A stretch of DNA of 64,000 nt from Paenarthrobacter aurescens (GTDB lineage Bacteria; Actinomycetota; Actinomycetes; Actinomycetales; Micrococcaceae). The DNA lies in contig NZ_JAOEFX010000004.1 of assembly GCF_025421775.1 (NCBI RefSeq), forward strand, positions 1 to 64,000, read 5' to 3'. Positions 16,973-25,249 of this stretch are shown piece after piece. Numbering within the stretch: position 1 is the stretch's first letter; every line of letters starts with the position of its first letter. Below the pieces are notes generated by a model. That model had not been told where the DNA came from. It was given only the letters and a program-made list of their open reading frames with translations, and did no database searches. A program made the position numbers and the translations under genes.

Positions 16973-18116
16973 ACCTACCGGCACGCTTCCGGTAACTGCA
17001 CGCCGCCTTGACGCCCTGACGGGACTCCGCTTCTACGCCGCGCTGCTCGTTTTCGCCTTCCACATCAGCCTGAGTCGCTTCTACCTCGGCGATTCGGACA
17101 TAGTTGAACCGCTGCAGTTCATCCTCAAGAACGGTGGATGGTTCGGCGTCACGTTCTTCTTCGTTCTCTCCGGGTTCGTCCTCATGTGGTCTGCCCGCGC
17201 CGGGGACACTCCCGGACGGTTCATCTGGCGACGAATCGCCAAGATCGTCCCGAACCATGCCGTGACCTTTTTCCTCGCTCTGGCCATCGGCGGGCTCGGG
17301 GCCTCCACGATCGGTGAAGCGGTCGCCAACCTCCTGCTGATCCACGCCTGGATACCGGCCGACACCGCCTTCTTCAGCATCAACCACCCCAGCTGGTCGC
17401 TCTCAGCCGAACTCTTCTTCTACCTCGCGTTCCCTTTTGTGCTGCCACTGGTGAACCGCATCCCACGACACAGCCTCCTCCTCATCGGCACCGCACTGAT
17501 AGGACTGATCACTCTGGCACCGCTGGCCGCCGGGCTACTCCCCGCCGGGGAACTCTTCGGTCCCAACCATGCCCAATCGCCACTGTTCGGCGCATCCATC
17601 CCGCAAATCTGGGCCGTCTACGCACTGCCACCGGTCAGACTCCTCGAATTCGCCTTGGGCATGCTCGCGGCCCGGGCCGTCCGCGAGAGAATCCTGCCGA
17701 CCATCCCGCTCGGCCCGGCCCTTCTGGTCGCGGCGATCGGCTACGGGGGATCCCTCTTCCTCCCCATTACCTGGCAAATGGACGCCGCCTACGTCATCCC
17801 CGTGCTGCTGCTTGTCATCGCAGCAGCGCAAGATACCTCCCCACCGGGGATCTTCGCTTCCCCCGCAGCGGTCCGCCTGGGCGAATTGTCCTTCGCGTTC
17901 TATATGGTCCACGACATCGTCCTGACCCTGACCCGCTCCATCGTCGGGTCGGCGGCGCTGCAACCCTTGCCGGCAGCCTTAACCATTCTTGCCGCCTTCG
18001 TGCTCAGCCTCGGCTGCGCCTACCTGCTCTGGCGGCTGGTTGAAGTCCCGGCCAACAACGCACTACGTTCCCGCAACCCCTTCTCCGCACGACCCACCAT
18101 CTCCCGAGAGGCCTGA
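16947..18116 (+). CDS. Membrane acyltransferase 3 family protein
   Basis: The 389-residue protein has about ten hydrophobic helices and the acyltransferase_3 N-terminal signature RLDALTGLRFYAALLVFAFHI, with the conserved His of the family. GAAGGGA precedes ATG 16947. Members transfer acyl groups (usually acetyl) across or at the membrane onto sugars, peptidoglycan or macrolides. In this operon it likely acylates the cyclitol product or a cell-envelope acceptor. Stop and next start are separated by one base (TGAAATG), so expression is coupled with the cyclase. Confidence 0.85.
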   Translation: MPKASLLPEPTGTLPVTARRLDALTGLRFYAALLVFAFHISLSRFYLGDSDIVEPLQFILKNGGWFGVTFFFVLSGFVLMWSARAGDTPGRFIWRRIAKIVPNHAVTFFLALAIGGLGASTIGEAVANLLLIHAWIPADTAFFSINHPSWSLSAELFFYLAFPFVLPLVNRIPRHSLLLIGTALIGLITLAPLAAGLLPAGELFGPNHAQSPLFGASIPQIWAVYALPPVRLLEFALGMLAARAVRERILPTIPLGPALLVAAIGYGGSLFLPITWQMDAAYVIPVLLLVIAAAQDTSPPGIFASPAAVRLGELSFAFYMVHDIVLTLTRSIVGSAALQPLPAALTILAAFVLSLGCAYLLWRLVEVPANNALRSRNPFSARPTISREA

Positions 18117-18117
18117 A

Positions 18118-19263
18118 ATGACTACCATCAACCGCGCATGGACCGTCTCCGCCCAGCAGGACGTCCAATACCGGGTGGAAACCACCTTTGACATCCTTGA
18201 CCCGGCCAACCCGACTTTGGTCGATGGAGAGCACGGCTCACGACGACTCATCGTCACCGACACCACCGTCAACGATCTCTACGGCGAGAGGATCCGCGCC
18301 TACGCCGCAGCGAACCTCTCCGAATACAAGATCTTGGTATTGCCCCATGGCGAAACGAACAAACGCTGGAGCGCAGTAGAAACCGTCCTCGAAGCCATCG
18401 AAACCTTCAAGCTCGACCGCCGTCGTGAACCCGTGATCGCCATCGGGGGCGGAGTCCTCACCGACATCGTAGGATTCGCCTGCAGCATTTACCGCCGCAA
18501 CACCCCCTTCGTCAGAGTCCCCACCACTCTGATCGGAATCGTTGATGCAAGCGTCGGAGTCAAGACCGGAGTGAACTTCCAGACCGGCAAAAACAAAATC
18601 GGCACCTACTTCGCCGCGTCCCGCAACCTCCTCGACACCTCCTTCCTCAGCTCCCTCGAGCAGCGCCACGTCTCCAACGGACTCGCGGAGATTCTCAAAA
18701 TCGCCCTGGTTAAGGACGAAGAACTGTTCGCCCTGCTCGAAGAGCACGGCGCGGCTGCACTGGCCGGCCGGTTCCAGCAGCACACCGAGGCCCAACAACA
18801 AATCATCGACAAAGCCATCAGCGGGATGCTGGAAGAGCTGGAACCCAACCTCTGGGAACAGACCCTGGAACGTTTGGTCGACTACGGCCACACCTTCTCC
18901 CCCACCGTGGAAATGACCGCCTTACCTGAACTGCTTCACGGTGAAGCCGTCTGCCTGGACATGGCCCTCACCACCGCCATCAGCGTCCACCGGGGTCTGG
19001 TAACCCCGGACGAAGCCAGCCGGATATTCAGCGTCATGCGCACACTTGGTTTGCCTGTCACCCACCCCTCCATGAGTGTCGATGTCCTGGTCCAGGCACT
19101 CATCGACACAACCCGCCACCGCAATGGACTCCAGCGCCTGCCTCTGCCCACCGGGATCGGCGCGGCTACCTTCGTCAACGACCTCACACCCCGGGACATC
19201 GAAGCAGCACTAAACATCCTCACCGGCGCCGATAACCGGGACCTGGAAAGGTCGGCGGCATGA
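18118..19263 (+). CDS. Sedoheptulose 7-phosphate cyclase (EEVS/DDGS-type, dehydroquinate synthase fold)
   Basis: ATG 18118 immediately follows the acyltransferase stop and gives 381 residues. The NAD-binding loop GGGVLTDIVGFACSIYRR and the PTTLIGIVDASVGVKTGVNF segment are those of sugar phosphate cyclases. Zinc ligands are Glu191 (GLAEILK), His258 (YGHTFSP) and His274 (LHGEAV). HTFSP replaces the HTFGH of 3-dehydroquinate synthase, so the substrate is expected to be sedoheptulose 7-phosphate rather than DAHP. The product would be 2-epi-5-epi-valiolone, 2-epi-valiolone or desmethyl-4-deoxygadusol; I cannot decide between them. This enzyme defines the cluster as a C7-cyclitol pathway. It overlaps the cupin gene by four bases (ATGA). 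Confidence 0.85.
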   Translation: MTTINRAWTVSAQQDVQYRVETTFDILDPANPTLVDGEHGSRRLIVTDTTVNDLYGERIRAYAAANLSEYKILVLPHGETNKRWSAVETVLEAIETFKLDRRREPVIAIGGGVLTDIVGFACSIYRRNTPFVRVPTTLIGIVDASVGVKTGVNFQTGKNKIGTYFAASRNLLDTSFLSSLEQRHVSNGLAEILKIALVKDEELFALLEEHGAAALAGRFQQHTEAQQQIIDKAISGMLEELEPNLWEQTLERLVDYGHTFSPTVEMTALPELLHGEAVCLDMALTTAISVHRGLVTPDEASRIFSVMRTLGLPVTHPSMSVDVLVQALIDTTRHRNGLQRLPLPTGIGAATFVNDLTPRDIEAALNILTGADNRDLERSAA

Positions 19264-19982
19264 ACACCCCCACCAAAGCGCCTCCACGGCCCCGCACCCC
19301 CCACCGCCACGCCACGGTCCTTGGCGTCCACGGCGCTGCAGGCACCACCGGATGGAAGGCCTTCTATACCCGGCGCGAGCTCGAATCAGCGACAGAAGCT
19401 GTGGAATGGGCTACTCTCCCGCCGGGTGGGGTCAGCGGTGAACACCGCCACACGCGTACCGAGGAAATCTATTTGATTCTGGAGGGAACGGGTGAGTTTT
19501 TCCTTAATGGCACAGCGCATAAGGTCAGCCCCGGGACCCTCGCCTTGACGACACCAGGGAACACCCACGGCCTGCGAAACACCGGCTCGACGACGCTGAA
19601 CTGGTGGGTCATTGAAACCCTCACACCACACACCCAGAGCTGCCTCGAAGGCAGCCACCACACAGAAAGGCCGCCCATGCCTGCCCGGATCCATGACCTC
19701 CACGCAACCCCCATCGTCGACACACAAGGGACCTTTGACGGGCCATTGGCCGCCATCGAACGGCACACCCTCACCCCAGGACAAAACATAGAGCTCGGAA
19801 AGCCCGGCGCAGAAATCGCAGGCTTCCTGAACACCGGCAGTGCCACACTTTCATTCGCTGACACGACCGCCACGATCGATGCACCAACATCGTTCCTGGT
19901 GCCCAACGGCTCTCCTGCCGTGCTGACAGCAACCTCCAACGTGGAATTGTTTGCCGTAGAGCTCAGGACCCCCGGCTCATGA
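19260..19982 (+). CDS. Bicupin-like protein
   Basis: The 240-residue protein holds two cupin barrels. The first carries the metal motif GEHRHTRTEEIYLILEG and a TPGNTHGLRN second motif with three His and one Glu ligands. The second (from about residue 140) is degenerate and lacks the His ligands. Cupins of this kind act as isomerases, dioxygenases or dehydratases on small polar molecules, or bind them. It is overlapped by four bases on both sides (cyclase before, small cupin after), so it belongs to the cyclitol operon. Reaction unknown. Confidence 0.75.
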   Translation: MNTPTKAPPRPRTPHRHATVLGVHGAAGTTGWKAFYTRRELESATEAVEWATLPPGGVSGEHRHTRTEEIYLILEGTGEFFLNGTAHKVSPGTLALTTPGNTHGLRNTGSTTLNWWVIETLTPHTQSCLEGSHHTERPPMPARIHDLHATPIVDTQGTFDGPLAAIERHTLTPGQNIELGKPGAEIAGFLNTGSATLSFADTTATIDAPTSFLVPNGSPAVLTATSNVELFAVELRTPGS

Positions 19983-20329
19983 TCATCACCACACCGGACC
20001 CGGCAGATTACTGGAGCTGCCTGATCCGCCGCGGAATGCTTCACAGCGAAACAGAAGCCATCGAGCACTGGAGGCTGGCCCCTCAGCAAAGCCTGGCCCT
20101 GGGCGGCCAAGGCGTGCACGAAGCGTTCATCATTCTGTCCGGTCAGGCGGACATCGAAGGCAGGAAGCTGTCAGCGGGGTCCGTGCTGTTTGCGCCAGCT
20201 CAAGAGCAGGGAACGCTGCGGGCCGAGACGGAAACCATCCTGCTAAGCGTCAGGACCTACCCTCAGACGGTCACCAGCAACCTCCCGCCCAGAGTTCCCG
20301 AGCTACCCGAAAGTGAACGTGCCATCTGA
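19979..20329 (+). CDS. Small single-domain cupin protein
   Basis: This 116-residue protein is a short cupin barrel (AFIILSGQADIEGRKLSAGSVLFAPAQEQ). The first motif has His in GVHEAF and Glu, but most metal ligands of a catalytic cupin are absent, so it may bind ligand or act with the preceding bicupin. It overlaps the upstream gene by four bases (ATGA) and the MFS gene by 17 bases. Its position makes a pathway role likely but I cannot name the reaction. Confidence 0.65.
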   Translation: MIITTPDPADYWSCLIRRGMLHSETEAIEHWRLAPQQSLALGGQGVHEAFIILSGQADIEGRKLSAGSVLFAPAQEQGTLRAETETILLSVRTYPQTVTSNLPPRVPELPESERAI

Positions 20330-21479
20330 AACGCGAAGGGCAGGGCAGCTCACCGCCTGGGCCCTGCCCTTCGCACTCTTTTTCGCCGTCACAGTCGAGA
20401 TGGCCCCCACCGGTGCGCTGGAACACATCGCCAGGGCCTTTGGTTCAGACATTGGAACAGCCGCCGCCGGTTCGAGTCTCTACGCCTTCAGCACCGCGCT
20501 GTTTGCGCTTCCACTTTCAGCCCTGGCCCAACGATTCAATCTCCGCAAGACAGCAATCCTCACCGCCGGCATCTTCGCAGTCCTGGGCCTCGCCACCAGC
20601 GCTGCCCCGGACATGTCCACTTATCTGGTCCTCCGAACAATCCAAGGAGCCGCCCACGGCGCGTTCTTCCCCTTGGTCCTGGCCCTGGCAGCCGCGGCCT
20701 CACCAACCAACACCGGCAAAGCAACCGCCAGGGTGCTCCTGGGTAACGGCTGTGCCCTCGCCCTCGGCGTACCGGCTGCCGAGGCGCTAAGCTCCATCGA
20801 CTGGCGGATCCCCCTTGCCTTGGCGTCCTGCGGCGTCTTCGCAGCCATGATCTGCGCGCCCCGACCACAACCAGGCCCTACACAGGCAGAGCTCGCCACG
20901 AAGGCAGGATCCAAGGGCAGTTTTGTGCCCATAGCCCTCATCCTTGCCGTGGCACTGGCTGGACACTTCTCGTACTACACGTTCCTCGCACCCATGGCCA
21001 CCCACGCGGGGACCCAACCGTCCCTTGTCCTTGCGGTTTACGGAGGAGCCGTGATCATCGCGACAGCACTCTCCGGGCGCCTGGCTGGGAAAAGACGACT
21101 GCAGCGAGCGTTTATCGTCATGGTTGCCGAAGCTGTCATCCTCGCTGGCGCCGCCCTGTTCGCAGGACCCGTCCTGGTGTTCACCACTGCAGCCATGGCA
21201 GGAACCTGCTTCGGTATGCTTCCCACCCTCATGCAGTCAGAAATCCTCGACCGCTCCCGCGGAAACCAGACCATGGCCTCAGGAGCCGCAGTAGTCGCGT
21301 TCAACGCAGGAATCGCCGCCGGATCCGCCGGCGGAGCAACACTGGTGGGCACCTCCGTCCAGTCCCCCGCGCTCGTCGGCTCATGCCTCCTCGGCTTCGC
21401 CGCCATCATGCTGGCCTTCCTCCACAACAGATCAAGGGCAAAACAGCCGGAGACTTTACTTAAAGCAGCCGTTCACTGA
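20313..21479 (+). CDS. MFS efflux transporter of the cyclitol-type cluster
   Basis: The 388-residue protein has about twelve hydrophobic segments and resembles the AraJ/CmlA-type drug and sugar efflux MFS group (ALPFALFFAVTVEMAPTGALEHIARAFG). The start is GTG 20313 inside the end of the small cupin gene; a GTG two codons later is an alternative with better spacing to GAAAG. As the last gene of the operon it most probably exports the product. No other transporter is in the cluster. Confidence 0.8.
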   Translation: MNVPSETRRAGQLTAWALPFALFFAVTVEMAPTGALEHIARAFGSDIGTAAAGSSLYAFSTALFALPLSALAQRFNLRKTAILTAGIFAVLGLATSAAPDMSTYLVLRTIQGAAHGAFFPLVLALAAAASPTNTGKATARVLLGNGCALALGVPAAEALSSIDWRIPLALASCGVFAAMICAPRPQPGPTQAELATKAGSKGSFVPIALILAVALAGHFSYYTFLAPMATHAGTQPSLVLAVYGGAVIIATALSGRLAGKRRLQRAFIVMVAEAVILAGAALFAGPVLVFTTAAMAGTCFGMLPTLMQSEILDRSRGNQTMASGAAVVAFNAGIAAGSAGGATLVGTSVQSPALVGSCLLGFAAIMLAFLHNRSRAKQPETLLKAAVH

Positions 21480-21805
21480 TCGCCTCGTGTCCCACTTCCT
21501 TAGTTGTGGGGCAGCCGCTTCCGCTGGCACAGACGAAAGCCCCCGGACCACTTTCCTCACGTCGAAGTCATGGTTTCACCCATACAAACAGCCAATACCG
21601 GATCAGGGCTGAACGAACCAGCGCCGATGGCCTTGACCCTCAAGTAAGCAGCCACCCCTCCGACTAGCCGGCCCCATACTTATCAGCGGTGGGCATCGTG
21701 GGTAGTTCACCCCATCGCGAACACCCCAGCCCTGCGCGAGGATACACAAACACGCTTCGGTGACACCGGACGGCCACCTACATCCCCGATAAAGGAGCCA
21801 GAACC
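21480..21805. other. Intergenic region between cyclitol cluster and I36 inhibitor gene
   Basis: No gene is evident in these 326 bases. A short hairpin (CCCAC with GTGGG, 21490-21509) follows the MFS stop but has no T-tract. The final bases hold the AAAGGAG ribosome site of the inhibitor gene; its promoter must lie here but I see no clear hexamers. Confidence 0.5.
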
Positions 21806-22249
21806 ATGAAACTCGCCTCAAAGATCGCAAGCGCCGGCGCTCTGCTGGGACTCGCTGCAACGTCACTGCTAGCGGGGGTACCTGCGGCCAATGCCTCGGG
21901 TACGGGCCAAGCCTGCCCTGCAAACCGTGTGTGCCTGTACTTCAACAGCAACTTTGAAGGGGCCCGGGCTGACTTCGCATACAGTGATGCCGGCCTGGGC
22001 AACGAGCTCTTCACCGATGGCCCAGTTGGCGCGAACGGCTGGGGAGTCCAAGTCAACAACAACGCAGCGTCGCTCATCAACAACACCCCAGGCGGAGCCA
22101 ACATCTATGACGGACCCAACTGCACTGGCGAGGCATGGGCTACCTACGGTGGAGAACGCGTCAATTTGGCTTCAATGGGCATGAAGAACCGGGTGTCCTC
22201 AATTCAAATAGAAGGGGCATGCATCAATCGGGATCAATCCTGGGCATAG
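21806..22249 (+). CDS. Secreted peptidase inhibitor family I36 protein
   Basis: ATG 21806 follows AAAGGAG. The 147-residue protein has a signal peptide with cleavage near AANASG, followed by a compact domain starting CPANRVCLYFNSNFEGARADF. That is the beta/gamma-crystallin-like motif of the Streptomyces metalloproteinase inhibitor (SMPI, family I36). Four cysteines (two in CPANRVC, one in NCTG, one in GACIN) can form two disulfides. It would be secreted and may inhibit an extracellular protease; target unknown. It stands alone between the cyclitol cluster and a small conserved hypothetical gene. Confidence 0.8.
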   Translation: MKLASKIASAGALLGLAATSLLAGVPAANASGTGQACPANRVCLYFNSNFEGARADFAYSDAGLGNELFTDGPVGANGWGVQVNNNAASLINNTPGGANIYDGPNCTGEAWATYGGERVNLASMGMKNRVSSIQIEGACINRDQSWA

Positions 22250-22297
22250 CAGGCCGACGAAAAGATCAAGGACGGTTTTAAGAAGGAAACACCCCTG

Positions 22298-22333
22298 TTT
22301 AATGGCTGGGGCGTGTTTGATGGCTGGGGCGTG
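22298..22333. repeat. Two tandem 18-bp repeats
   Basis: Copies at 22298-22315 and 22316-22333 differ at a single base (TTTAATGGCTGGGGCGTG against TTTGATGG and so on). They lie after the I36 gene and run directly into the hairpin at 22331-22360. Confidence 0.8.
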
Positions 22334-22360
22334 GCGGGCTGTCGGAACTGAGCCCGCCAC
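22331..22360. terminator. GC-rich hairpin between convergent genes
   Basis: GTGGCGGGCT (22331-22340) pairs perfectly with AGCCCGCCAC (22351-22360) around a ten-base loop. It lies between the I36 gene (plus) and the small minus-strand gene at 22450-22725, so it could terminate both, although no T-tract follows on either side. Confidence 0.45.
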
Positions 22361-22449
22361 ACCCTCGCTTCGATACGGCGCCGACGCCGGCCCCAAACAC
22401 AATCCTGACGTCCCATTTCCCTGGACCCGGGAGACTCAATTGGGCTCCT

Positions 22450-22725
22450 TCACTCCAACACCACCGACCGCCCCACTTTCAGGCGCACCCCGGCGCCCTC
22501 GGTCTCAACCGCACTCACCAGCCACATCTTGCGCGGGATCACCGTCCCGGCACTTGTGGTGTACGCCTCCACCACCAAGGCGGGCTTGCCGCCGTCGTCG
22601 ACTATTTCCGCTGCGGCCGAAGCGCCGTCCCGGAAGGTGACCACCAGCGAAGGGCCTGCCCCGGCAATAACGAGAACGGCCCCGGGGAACAGATGAGTAT
22701 GCGAAGCCTCGGCAGTCGCCACCAC
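22450..22725 (-). CDS. Conserved small hypothetical protein
   Basis: The frame starts with GTG at 22725, preceded by GAGGGGG, and encodes 91 residues. The sequence is rich in beta-forming residues (GAVLVIAGAGPSLVVTFRDG, GVRLKVGRSVVLE), without signal peptide, membrane span or recognised motif. Codon use looks like real coding. It is divergent from the talarate dehydratase gene and shares its promoter region with GntR-type palindromes, so it may be co-regulated. Function unknown. Confidence 0.5.
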   Translation of the reverse strand: MVATAEASHTHLFPGAVLVIAGAGPSLVVTFRDGASAAAEIVDDGGKPALVVEAYTTSAGTVIPRKMWLVSAVETEGAGVRLKVGRSVVLE

Positions 22726-22737
22726 ACCCCCTCAACT

Positions 22738-22763
22738 CTTGTAGTACAAGTACGGAACTTGTA
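22738..22763. promoter_or_regulatory. Overlapping GntR-type operators
   Basis: Two perfect palindromes overlap: CTTGTA-G-TACAAG (22738-22750) and TACAAGT-5-ACTTGTA (22745-22763). Both contain TTGT and ACAA half-sites typical of FadR-subfamily GntR boxes (TTGTnnnACAA). They sit about 43 bases before the dehydratase start. The GntR gene immediately downstream of the dehydratase is the obvious candidate regulator. Confidence 0.65.
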
Positions 22764-22805
22764 TCCTAAGTGGCAGGCAAGGATGCCGCACCCACTAGGA
22801 GAACC

Positions 22806-23933
22806 ATGAGCACCGTAGATCTCATTCGCCACGTCAAGCTATCCACGGCACGTTTGCCCCTGACCGTACCCATCAGCGACGCGAAAGTCTTCACCGGCAG
22901 GCAGAAGCCCATGACCGAAGTGGTGTTCCTGTTCGCGGAAATCACCACCGAACAAGGCCACAGCGGCATGGGCTTCAGCTACTCCAAGCGCGCAGGCGGC
23001 CCCGCACAGTACGCCCACGCCAAGGAAGTCGCCGAAGGCATCATCGGCGAGGACCCCAACGACATCGGCAAGATCTACACCAAGCTTCTCTGGGCCGGCG
23101 CCTCCGTGGGCCGGTCCGGCGTGGCAACTCAGGCGCTTGCGGCCATCGACATCGCGCTCTACGACCTCAAGGCCAAGCGTGCCGGACTCCCCCTGGCCAA
23201 ACTGCTGGGCTCCTACCGCGACTCGGTGCAGACCTACAACACCTCCGGCGGCTTCCTGAACGCCACGCTGGAGCAGGTCAAGGAACGCGCAACGCAATCC
23301 GTTAACGACGGCATCGGCGGCGTCAAGATCAAGGTGGGCCTGCCCGACTCCAAGGAAGACCTCCGCCGTGTGGCCGGAGTGCGCGAGCACATCGGCTGGG
23401 ACGTCCCGCTCATGGTGGACGCAAACCAGCAATGGGACCGCGCCACAGCGCTGCGCATGGGCCGCCAGCTCGAGGAATTCAACCTGATCTGGATCGAAGA
23501 ACCGCTGGATGCCTACGACTTCGAGGGCCACGCGCACCTGGCCCAGGTCCTGGATACGCCCATCGCCACCGGTGAAATGCTGGCGTCCGTCGCCGAGCAC
23601 AAAGGCCTCATCAACGCCAATGGCTGCGACATCATCCAGCCGGATGCTCCGCGCGTTGGTGGCATCACCCAGTTCCTGCGCCTCGCGGCTTTGGCGGATG
23701 AAAGAGGCCTGGGCCTTGCACCGCACTTCGCCATGGAAATCCACCTCCACCTGGCCGCCGCGTATCCACGAGAGCCGTGGGTGGAGCACTTCGACTGGCT
23801 CGACCCCTTGTTCGAGGAACGCCTGGAGACCAAGAACGGCCGCATGATCGTCCCGGACCGCCCGGGATTGGGCGTCACCCTCAGCGGGCAGGCCCGCGCG
23901 TGGACCACGGAATCAGTAGAGTTCGGCGCGTAA
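22806..23933 (+). CDS. Enolase-superfamily sugar-acid dehydratase (L-talarate/galactarate type)
   Basis: ATG 22806 follows AGGAGA and yields 375 residues. It has the mandelate-racemase subgroup features: lid-domain N-terminus, catalytic Lys-x-Lys (VKIKVGL), metal-binding Asp in MVDANQQW, Glu in WIEEPL and Glu in ATGEM, and the catalytic His in APHFAMEIH. The pattern closely resembles L-talarate/galactarate dehydratase, which makes 5-keto-4-deoxy-glucarate from either acid. It is followed after ten bases by a FadR-type GntR gene and preceded by matching operators. No downstream aldolase or transporter is adjacent, so the pathway partners are elsewhere. Confidence 0.8.
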   Translation: MSTVDLIRHVKLSTARLPLTVPISDAKVFTGRQKPMTEVVFLFAEITTEQGHSGMGFSYSKRAGGPAQYAHAKEVAEGIIGEDPNDIGKIYTKLLWAGASVGRSGVATQALAAIDIALYDLKAKRAGLPLAKLLGSYRDSVQTYNTSGGFLNATLEQVKERATQSVNDGIGGVKIKVGLPDSKEDLRRVAGVREHIGWDVPLMVDANQQWDRATALRMGRQLEEFNLIWIEEPLDAYDFEGHAHLAQVLDTPIATGEMLASVAEHKGLINANGCDIIQPDAPRVGGITQFLRLAALADERGLGLAPHFAMEIHLHLAAAYPREPWVEHFDWLDPLFEERLETKNGRMIVPDRPGLGVTLSGQARAWTTESVEFGA

Positions 23934-23943
23934 TCTTGAACCC

Positions 23944-24642
23944 ATGAGCCGAAACCTGACCGCGGATCTCGCCGCCGACCTTCGCACCCGCATCGTCGAC
24001 GGCGCCATCCAACCAGGTGAGAAGCTCCCCAGCGAAAACACCCTCATCAGCGAATTCGGGGTGAGCCGGACGGTGGTCCGCTCGGCGCTGACCCGCCTGC
24101 AGGCTGAGGGATTGGTTGAAACCGAACGTGGGCGGGGCAGCTTCGCGCTGACTCCGCCCGCGGAAGGTCCCGCCGCGGCGCCCGGCACACGGCCGGTCTC
24201 AAGCATGGAAGAGCGGCTGCAGATGCTCGACTTCCGTATCGGCGTCGAGACCGAAGCCGCGGCCTTGGCCGCGCGGAACCACACCGAACACCAACTCAAA
24301 GCAGTTCATGGTGCCCTGGAGCAGTTCACCGCCAGTTCAGGCCACCCGGCGCATTCCATGAAAGCGGATTTCGAGTTCCATCGGGCCGTTGCTGCGGCCA
24401 CAGGCAATCCCTTCTATACGGACTGCATCTCCGCCCTGGGCCAGACCATGATCACCATGCCCCGTCCGCGCCTCGTCGCCAGCGAAGACCGGGACTCCCC
24501 CGAGCGCTTCGCGCAGGTGGTCCACGAACACTCCTCTATATACGCAGCAATCGCAGAGGGAGACCAAGTGGCTGCCGCGGCGGCAATGCGCCTGCACTTG
24601 AGTAACTCACGACGCCGGTTCACGGCTTCCGCACGCGGCTGA
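23944..24642 (+). CDS. GntR family (FadR subfamily) transcriptional regulator
   Basis: The 232-residue protein begins with a winged helix (LRTRIVDGAIQPGEKLPSENTLISEFGVSRTVVRSALTRLQAEGLV, about 10-60). An all-helical FCD ligand domain follows, with metal-binding His residues (FEFHRAVAAATGN, HEHSSIYAAI). It starts ten bases after the dehydratase stop, so both are one transcript. The FadR-type palindromes at 22738-22763 are the likely binding sites; the inducer is presumably a hexarate. Confidence 0.85.
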   Translation: MSRNLTADLAADLRTRIVDGAIQPGEKLPSENTLISEFGVSRTVVRSALTRLQAEGLVETERGRGSFALTPPAEGPAAAPGTRPVSSMEERLQMLDFRIGVETEAAALAARNHTEHQLKAVHGALEQFTASSGHPAHSMKADFEFHRAVAAATGNPFYTDCISALGQTMITMPRPRLVASEDRDSPERFAQVVHEHSSIYAAIAEGDQVAAAAAMRLHLSNSRRRFTASARG

Positions 24643-24741
24643 CGGTCACGCGCGCCTCACCCAACCAGGTAACAGCACCTGCTCCTACGAAGCGCCAATG
24701 GAGCGTTATCTGTCACCCAGTTGGGAATCCCGCATAAAACA

Positions 24742-24773
24742 AAAGAGCCCCGATCCTAAGACCGGGGCTCTTT
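24742..24773. terminator. Intrinsic terminator of tRNA-Leu, possibly bidirectional
   Basis: AAAGAGCCCCG (24742-24752) pairs perfectly with CGGGGCTCTTT (24763-24773). The A/T-rich ends provide a U-tract for the minus-strand tRNA transcript, and for plus-strand transcripts from the GntR gene. Confidence 0.8.
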
Positions 24774-24781
24774 CAATTGCG

Positions 24782-24864
24782 TGCGCGAGGGGGGATTTGA
24801 ACCCCCACACCCTTTCGGATACTGGCACCTGAAGCCAGCGCGTCTGCCGTTCCGCCACTCGCGC
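24782..24864 (-). tRNA. tRNA-Leu (CAG anticodon)
   Basis: The minus strand folds into a class II tRNA of 83 bases. The acceptor is GCGCGAG with CTCGCGC, the anticodon arm CTGGC-TTCAGGT-GCCAG carries anticodon CAG, and there is a long variable arm and a T-arm with GGTTCAAATCC. CCA is not encoded. A perfect hairpin terminator follows at 24742-24773. Confidence 0.95.
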
Positions 24865-25249
24865 GCAACTTCTTTTTCAGGATTTCCGCAGGTCTCCCAG
24901 CTTCGTTTCCTTCAAAAGCAGCGAGATCAAGCATAACGGACATTCCCGGGAAAACACCAATCGAGGCGAGGAGGGCCCCGCCGGGAGGCACAGGAGCCCC
25001 TGGAAAGGCCGCCAACAACGGTTGAATTCCACGAAAATTTCATGCCCCCACTCCCGCGCCAGCAAGGGCCGTGCGCGAACTTTTCCGGGTCGCAAGGCGT
25101 TGTGGATTAAGGCCATTCCCAGTCAGTCCCAGTAGTATCGGGAAGTGGAAGGGCCGTCAGGCGCGTACTTCGCTGTGTGCGCAGACGTACCAAACGATGG
25201 ACTATCGGACCAGGCACAGCGGGTGCCGCGGCAAGGAAAGGAGAAGGAC
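24865..25249. other. Intergenic region upstream of the fhaA-pknB operon
   Basis: No gene is supported in these 385 bases. The stretch must hold the promoter of the minus-strand tRNA-Leu and of the fhaA operon. A TAGTAT hexamer near 25132 could be a -10 for fhaA. The last bases carry the strong GAAAGGAGA ribosome site. Confidence 0.5.

Noticed and set aside
12851..21479. The cluster considered as a mycosporine-like amino acid or gadusol pathway
   Set aside because: No O-methyltransferase, MT-Ox or ATP-grasp ligase is present, and the VOC, BBE and cupin genes do not belong to those pathways.
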